From Candidatus Falkowiibacteriota bacterium (lineage in GTDB: Bacteria > Patescibacteriota > Patescibacteriia > Patescibacteriales > WJLG01), in assembly GCA_014728685.1 (NCBI GenBank), contig WJLG01000090.1, positions 1-8,237 on the forward strand: a stretch of 8,237 bases of DNA, given 5' to 3'. The notes beneath the pieces are model-generated. The model had not been told where the DNA came from. It saw nothing but the letters and a program-made list of their open reading frames with translations, and did no database searches. The translations under genes were made by a program, and so were the position numbers. Numbering within the stretch: position 1 is the first letter of the stretch; every line of letters starts with the position of its first letter. This document shows, piece after piece, positions 4,974 through 8,237 of this stretch.

Positions 4974-6620
4974 ATGAGCAAAGAAATAATCTACAATGAA
5001 AAAGCCCGAGAGGCTTTGAAAAGAGGAGTTGATAAATTGGCCGAAGCCGTTAAGGTCACTTTGGGCCCCAAGGGTAGGAATGTGGTGATCGAAAAAGGCT
5101 ATGGTGCTCCGACCATCACCAAGGACGGCGTGAGCGTGGCTAAGGAGATCGAATTCGAAGAAAAGAACGAGAATTTGGGAGCTGAGATCGTCAAAGAAGT
5201 GGCTTCCAAGGCCAATGAAAAGGCCGGCGACGGCACGACCACGGCCACTATTTTGACCCAAGCGATCATTGACGAAGGCTTGAAATCGCTTGGAGCCGGC
5301 GTGAATCCGATCGAATTAAGATCCAGTATCGAGAAGAAGATAAATTCCGTGGTCAAGAGATTGAAAGAGAATAGCAAGCCTATCAGCACTAAGGAAGAGA
5401 TCGCTCAAGTAGCCTCAATTTCCGCTAATGATAAGGAAATTGGCGAGAAGATCGCCGAAGCTATGCACAAGGTTGGCAATGACGGCGTGGTCACAGTCGA
5501 AGAGGGTCAGTCTTTCGGAGTGGAGCTGGAAGTCGTCGAAGGCATGCAATTTGATAAGGGTTATGTCTCCCCGCATATGGTGACCGATGTCGAAGCTATG
5601 AAAGCCGAATATGAGAATGCTTATATCTTGATAACCGACAAGAAGATCTCATCCGCTCATGAGGTTTTGCCTTTGTTGGAGTCAATGGCGCAAGCAGGCA
5701 AAAAGGATCTGGTGATAATTTCCGAGGATGTTGACGGCGAGGCTTTGGCCACTTTCGTGGTGAATAAATTAAGAGGCGCTTTCAATGTCTTGGCTGTCAA
5801 AGCTCCGGGATTCGGCGACAGAAGAAAAGCCAGTTTGGAAGATATAGCTATTTTGACCGGCGGTCGAGTGATCTCCGAAGAAGTGGGCTTGAAGCTGGAG
5901 AGTGTGACCATGGCCGACTTAGGACAAGCCAGAAAAGTAGTGGCTACCAAGGAAAATACCACTATCGTCGAAGGCAAGGGAGATCAGTCTGAGATAAAAG
6001 AAAGGGTCGAGCAGATCAAAAAGCAGATCGAGGCTTCTGATTCTGAATTTGATAAAGAAGAATTAAAAAAGAGATTGGCCAAATTGGCCGGCGGAGTGGC
6101 TGTTTTGAAGGTTGGCGCCGCTACTGAGACCGAGGCTAAGGAGAAAAAAGACAGGATCGATGATGCTTTGAACGCTACCAAAGCTGCTGTTGAAGAAGGT
6201 GTAGTGGCCGGAGGCGGTTTGGCTTTGGCTCAGGCTTCAGGAGTGTTCGAGAGCCTAACCGGCAAAAATGAGGATGATCTGGGTGCTAAAATAATCGACA
6301 ACGCCATCTTGGAGCCGATCAAGCAGATCGCGGCCAATGCCGGCAAAGATGGATCTTTGATACTCTATAATATAATCAGAGAAAATACCCAATCTAAGAG
6401 CAAAAATATCGGTTATAATGCTGCAACCGATAAATTCGAGGATATGATCGAAGCAGGGATCGTGGATCCGACCAAGGTGGTCAGAAGCGCTTTGGAAAAT
6501 GCGGCTTCAGCTGCTATTATGTTCTTGACCATTGAAGCGGTGATCACTGATAAGCCAAAAAATGATGAACCGGCCGCTCCGGCCATGGGCGGGGGAATGC
6601 CGGGAATGGGCATGATGTAA
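4974..6620 (+). CDS. groEL: GroEL chaperonin (Hsp60)
   Basis: ATP-driven double-ring chaperonin that folds proteins in its cavity with GroES. The protein is 548 residues, the same length as E. coli GroEL. Seen in order: N-terminal equatorial region with VTLGPKGRNVVIEK; ATP-site motif AGDGTTTAT with D86 (E. coli D87); apical domain in the middle with the GYVSPHMVTD region; DRIDDALNATKAAVEEG containing the catalytic aspartate equivalent to E. coli D398; VVAGGG; then the C-terminal equatorial part with AGIVDPTKVVRSAL; and the glycine-methionine tail GGGMPGMGMM. The ATG at 4974 fits the family N-terminus (MSKEI). No SD precedes it (ATTATATGAAATT), so translation may depend on the groES ribosome stream or on SD-independent initiation. 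It is probably expressed with groES from the CIRCE-controlled promoter. No truncation or unusual residue was noticed. Confidence 0.98.
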   Translation: MSKEIIYNEKAREALKRGVDKLAEAVKVTLGPKGRNVVIEKGYGAPTITKDGVSVAKEIEFEEKNENLGAEIVKEVASKANEKAGDGTTTATILTQAIIDEGLKSLGAGVNPIELRSSIEKKINSVVKRLKENSKPISTKEEIAQVASISANDKEIGEKIAEAMHKVGNDGVVTVEEGQSFGVELEVVEGMQFDKGYVSPHMVTDVEAMKAEYENAYILITDKKISSAHEVLPLLESMAQAGKKDLVIISEDVDGEALATFVVNKLRGAFNVLAVKAPGFGDRRKASLEDIAILTGGRVISEEVGLKLESVTMADLGQARKVVATKENTTIVEGKGDQSEIKERVEQIKKQIEASDSEFDKEELKKRLAKLAGGVAVLKVGAATETEAKEKKDRIDDALNATKAAVEEGVVAGGGLALAQASGVFESLTGKNEDDLGAKIIDNAILEPIKQIAANAGKDGSLILYNIIRENTQSKSKNIGYNAATDKFEDMIEAGIVDPTKVVRSALENAASAAIMFLTIEAVITDKPKNDEPAAPAMGGGMPGMGMM

Positions 6621-6633
6621 GATCGGAAGTTTA

Positions 6634-6679
6634 GAATAAACTAAAAGAGAGCCGTTGTTGGCTCTCTTTTAGTTTATTC
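6634..6679 (+). terminator. 20-bp perfect hairpin after groEL (terminator or 3' stabiliser)
   Basis: Bases 6634-6653 pair with 6660-6679 without mismatch around loop GTTGTT. It begins 14 bases after the groEL stop, where a terminator is expected. The stem is much longer than usual and no T-run follows it; the only T-run (CTTTTAG) is inside the right arm. It may end transcription, protect the 3' end, or both. Confidence 0.7.
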
Positions 6680-6687
6680 AATATAAT
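6658..6687 (+). promoter_or_regulatory. Possible promoter for the structured element
   Basis: TTGGCT (6658-6663, 4 of 6), an 18-base spacer and a perfect TATAAT (6682-6687). Predicted start is about 6693-6695, right at the base of the large hairpin that begins at 6691. The -35 overlaps the groEL terminal hairpin. AT-rich DNA gives such matches by chance, so this is tentative. Confidence 0.35.
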
Positions 6688-6690
6688 TTT

Positions 6691-6941
6691 GGAAACGATC
6701 CACCTTTTGCCCGCACGCCCTATTTATTTGCATTTAATGATCCCACCGCCGGCCCGATGCGGTCAAAAGCCGGATCGTTTCCTGATGTTAGCATCGCTGG
6801 CAATAGCATTTTTACCAGGCAGAATTACTGTGATATTTTTGCCTGACGGCTATTTGAAAGCTCAAGATCGGTTTCGTGAACTCGGGGCTCGTCCAAAACT
6901 CGCCCCTCAAACAGCACGAAAGATGATCTTGGCTTTCAAAT
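6691..6941 (+). other. Unclassified structured element: two ~90-nt hairpins and a small one
   Basis: Hairpin 1 (6691-6782): GGAAACGATCC pairs perfectly with 6772-6782; after a 2x2 internal loop, CTTTTG (6704-6709) pairs with 6764-6769 and CCGCA (6711-6715) with 6758-6762. Small hairpin: CAGGCA (6816-6821) with TGCCTG (6840-6845). Hairpin 2 (6852-6941): ATTTGAAAGC, a bulged T, then CAAGATC pair with 6925-6941; TTTCGTG (6872-6878) pairs with CACGAAA (6915-6921); GGGGC (6884-6888) pairs with GCCCC (6902-6906) around a 13-base loop. The hairpins are about 50% G+C against about 22% in the DNA just downstream. I see no marks of RNase P RNA, tmRNA, SRP RNA or tRNA. It may be a non-coding RNA or a palindromic mobile repeat. 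The open frame across it (6689-7012, TTG start) looks spurious. Confidence 0.6.
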
Positions 6942-7201
6942 TAAAAATATCTACGAATTCTGATGGTAAAAAGTGTTATTGCTCGCAACCTTTTTTATGT
7001 GGTATTTTTTAAAAAAATATAGGCTCTGAAATAGTAAAATTATCCACATTTTTGTTTGCTAAAGCTTGATTTGGCATGTACTTTTCCACTCAAAAATTTT
7101 TAATTTTTCTCTTAAAAAATTTTTTGCTATTTTTAGTTAAAAAAAATAAAAACTTTGGCAAGAAATAAGAAAAAAAGGGACTCCAAAAAATTCCCAGGAA
7201 A
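6942..7201. other. AT-rich spacer with one perfect DnaA-box match
   Basis: No gene is seen here. TTATCCACA at 7040-7048 is a perfect match to the DnaA-box consensus, and TTTTCCACT at 7082-7090 matches 7 of 9. The following 120 bases are about 78% A+T with long A and T runs. A T6 run at 6991-6996 could end a transcript from the structured element. One strong box is not enough to call an origin. Confidence 0.4.
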
Positions 7202-7210
7202 TGATATAAT
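7202..7210 (+). promoter_or_regulatory. Extended -10 promoter of the last gene
   Basis: TGATATAAT: a perfect TATAAT (7205-7210) with TG one base upstream. No good -35 is seen. The predicted start near 7217 gives a leader of about 90 bases before the ATG at 7307. Confidence 0.6.
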
Positions 7211-7225
7211 AATATTGTATATAAA

Positions 7226-7287
7226 AAGGCAAAAGTGGCTTTGAGCTCAAAAGCTGTCTTTTGCTTTAGGTAGGATAATATCCTAAA
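7226..7287 (+). promoter_or_regulatory. Structured leader of the last gene
   Basis: A large hairpin: 7226-7235 pairs with 7258-7267 (10 bp, one G-U), and inside it GCTTTG (7238-7243) pairs with 7248-7254 with one bulged A around loop AGCT. Next, TAGGAT (7271-7276) can pair with ATCCTA (7280-7285), or TTTAGG (7265-7270) with CCTAAA (7282-7287); these two exclude each other. The second overlaps the base of the large hairpin. The SD-like AGGTAGGA (7268-7275) lies within this region, about 31 bases before the ATG. Confidence 0.45.
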
Positions 7288-7306
7288 ACAAAAAGTCCCC
7301 CTCCCC

Positions 7307-8237
7307 ATGCAAGAACAAAACACAAATATTGAAAAATATATTGCGGATTTGAATTCGGACAATAGCCGAAAGACCTTTAAGTTCAGATTAAGCTGGTCTT
7401 TTATTGCGGCTGTTGTTTTTTATTTGTTCATTGGGGCGGGGCTGGCGACCTTGTTCAAGCATTCGATCGAAGCGTCCATGGGCGAGACAGCCAAGGTGGT
7501 ATTTTATTCACGCAACGCCCGCATCGCTCCGGAGATCAAAGAAAGCGAGGAGAGCTCGAGCAAGGGCTGGAGTTTAGCCGATCAAGTCATTGGCGAGCCG
7601 GAAGTCGCTCGTTCCGGAGACGAGAGCTCTTTCGGTGCAGAGAATTCGGCTTTTTACCGCTGGGGTGAGAATTCCTTGTTCATCAAAGATTTTGCTACCA
7701 GGCAATTCTTGGGCCAAGAGATCGTCGAGGCCAAAGAAAAAGCCAAGCAAAAAAAAGGTCAAGACAATGTAGCCGAAGAGATCGAAGATTGGATAGCTGA
7801 TGAAGATGTTGTAGCCGGCAGTGAAGATAAAAGCGAAGATGAAGAGCTTGGCACTTCAACTGATATGATCGAGCCGGCCTTGGAAGAAGACGAAAACCTC
7901 GAAGAACAAGAAGATATATCACAAATACAAACAGAGAATGAAGTTGAAGACAGTCAAGAAGATATAAAGACCGAAGACGCAAAGCCTGAAGACAAGCAGG
8001 AAGAAACAGCCAGTTCGTCCGACTTGAGCCTGTTTGATAAAGCTTTGGGATTTTTCGAAGCCAGAGAAGTGGTTGCCCAAGAAGAAGCTGATGAGCGCGA
8101 TCTGATCTTCGGCGAATTCAGACAAGCCAAGATAAAACTTTCCATGGCTGTGATAACTTCTTTCATAAAAACGGACATCGAGGAATTAAAAGAAGAAAAA
8201 GAAAAGATAAATGAGCAGTCCGGGGTCGATCCGAGCC
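7307..8237 (+). CDS. Acidic single-pass membrane protein of unknown function, C-terminus cut off
   Basis: Open from ATG 7307 to the right edge: 310 codons. I recognise no family. Residues 1-30 are polar and end in a basic stretch (RKTFKFR, 21-27); about 31-50 form a transmembrane helix, so the N-terminus is probably inside. A mixed region (51-150) includes an aromatic-rich part (FYRWGENSLFIKDF). Residues about 155-237 are an acidic low-complexity stretch rich in E, D, Q and S, probably disordered. From about 238 an amphipathic region starts (LSLFDKALGFFEAREVV) and ends with a charged helix likely to be coiled coil (DIEELKEEKEKINEQ). ATG 7307 is the only ordinary start because a TAG closes the frame at 7271. 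The bases just before it are C-rich (CCCCCTCCCC) with no SD. It has its own promoter and a long structured leader. A role at the envelope is likely from the anchor; nothing more can be said. Confidence 0.8.
   Translation, partial: MQEQNTNIEKYIADLNSDNSRKTFKFRLSWSFIAAVVFYLFIGAGLATLFKHSIEASMGETAKVVFYSRNARIAPEIKESEESSSKGWSLADQVIGEPEVARSGDESSFGAENSAFYRWGENSLFIKDFATRQFLGQEIVEAKEKAKQKKGQDNVAEEIEDWIADEDVVAGSEDKSEDEELGTSTDMIEPALEEDENLEEQEDISQIQTENEVEDSQEDIKTEDAKPEDKQEETASSSDLSLFDKALGFFEAREVVAQEEADERDLIFGEFRQAKIKLSMAVITSFIKTDIEELKEEKEKINEQSGVDPS

Noticed and set aside
6689..7012. 107-codon open frame with a TTG start after groEL
   Set aside because: It runs straight through the large inverted repeats, has no SD, needs a TTG start, and its protein is compositionally odd with no domain. 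The base pairing explains the sequence better than coding.
6942..7201. Replication origin
   Set aside because: Only one perfect DnaA box, no cluster of boxes and no dnaA/dnaN nearby; kept only as a low-interest finding.
1..8237. CRISPR arrays, tRNA or rRNA genes, transposase genes
   Set aside because: No regularly spaced repeats, no cloverleaf with a T-loop signature, no rRNA motifs and no transposase-like protein were found on either strand.

Overview
The window looks like a fragment of a small-genome bacterium, most likely from the Candidate Phyla Radiation (Patescibacteria, Parcubacteria-like). This is inferred from short intergenic gaps, poor use of ribosome binding sites, small acidic or membrane-anchored proteins of no recognised family beside core genes (murA, tatD, groES, groEL), and AT-rich spacers. 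It is not proven by any marker here. TGA ends two genes (tatD and its downstream partner), so UGA is a stop codon and the UGA-as-glycine code of Gracilibacteria/SR1 does not apply.

Layout. Minus strand, 1-2524: a promoter drives murA, then a membrane-anchored PEGA-domain protein that runs off the left edge. Plus strand, 2569-3008: a divergent promoter, an unusual leader hairpin, a 92-residue acidic protein and a strong terminator. 3127-4441: an extended -10 promoter seven bases before the start codon of tatD (probably a leaderless message), tatD overlapping by ATGA a short cysteine-rich membrane-anchored protein, and a terminator. 4447-6679: the groES-groEL heat-shock operon with a TTGACA promoter, a CIRCE operator, a 16-bp AU-rich leader hairpin holding the only SD-like sequence, an intergenic hairpin, and a 20-bp perfect terminal hairpin. 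6680-7306: about 690 bases without a convincing gene. They hold two large imperfect hairpins of about 90 nt each (unclassified RNA or palindromic element), then an AT-rich stretch with one perfect DnaA-box match. 7202-8237: an extended -10 promoter, a structured leader, and the first 310 residues of an acidic single-pass membrane protein that runs off the right edge.

How the parts fit. MurA makes the first committed peptidoglycan precursor. The PEGA protein behind it is plausibly an envelope protein. GroES/GroEL form the folding chamber and appear to be under HrcA control through CIRCE; hrcA itself is not in the window. TatD is a metal-dependent nuclease.

Most interesting: (a) two genes, groES and the 92-residue acidic protein, share a leader design in which the SD-like sequence lies about 40 nt before the ATG and a hairpin with a 13-nt loop fills the gap; (b) the structured element at 6691-6941, which has a possible promoter of its own. 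All structures were found by eye; no folding program or database search was run.
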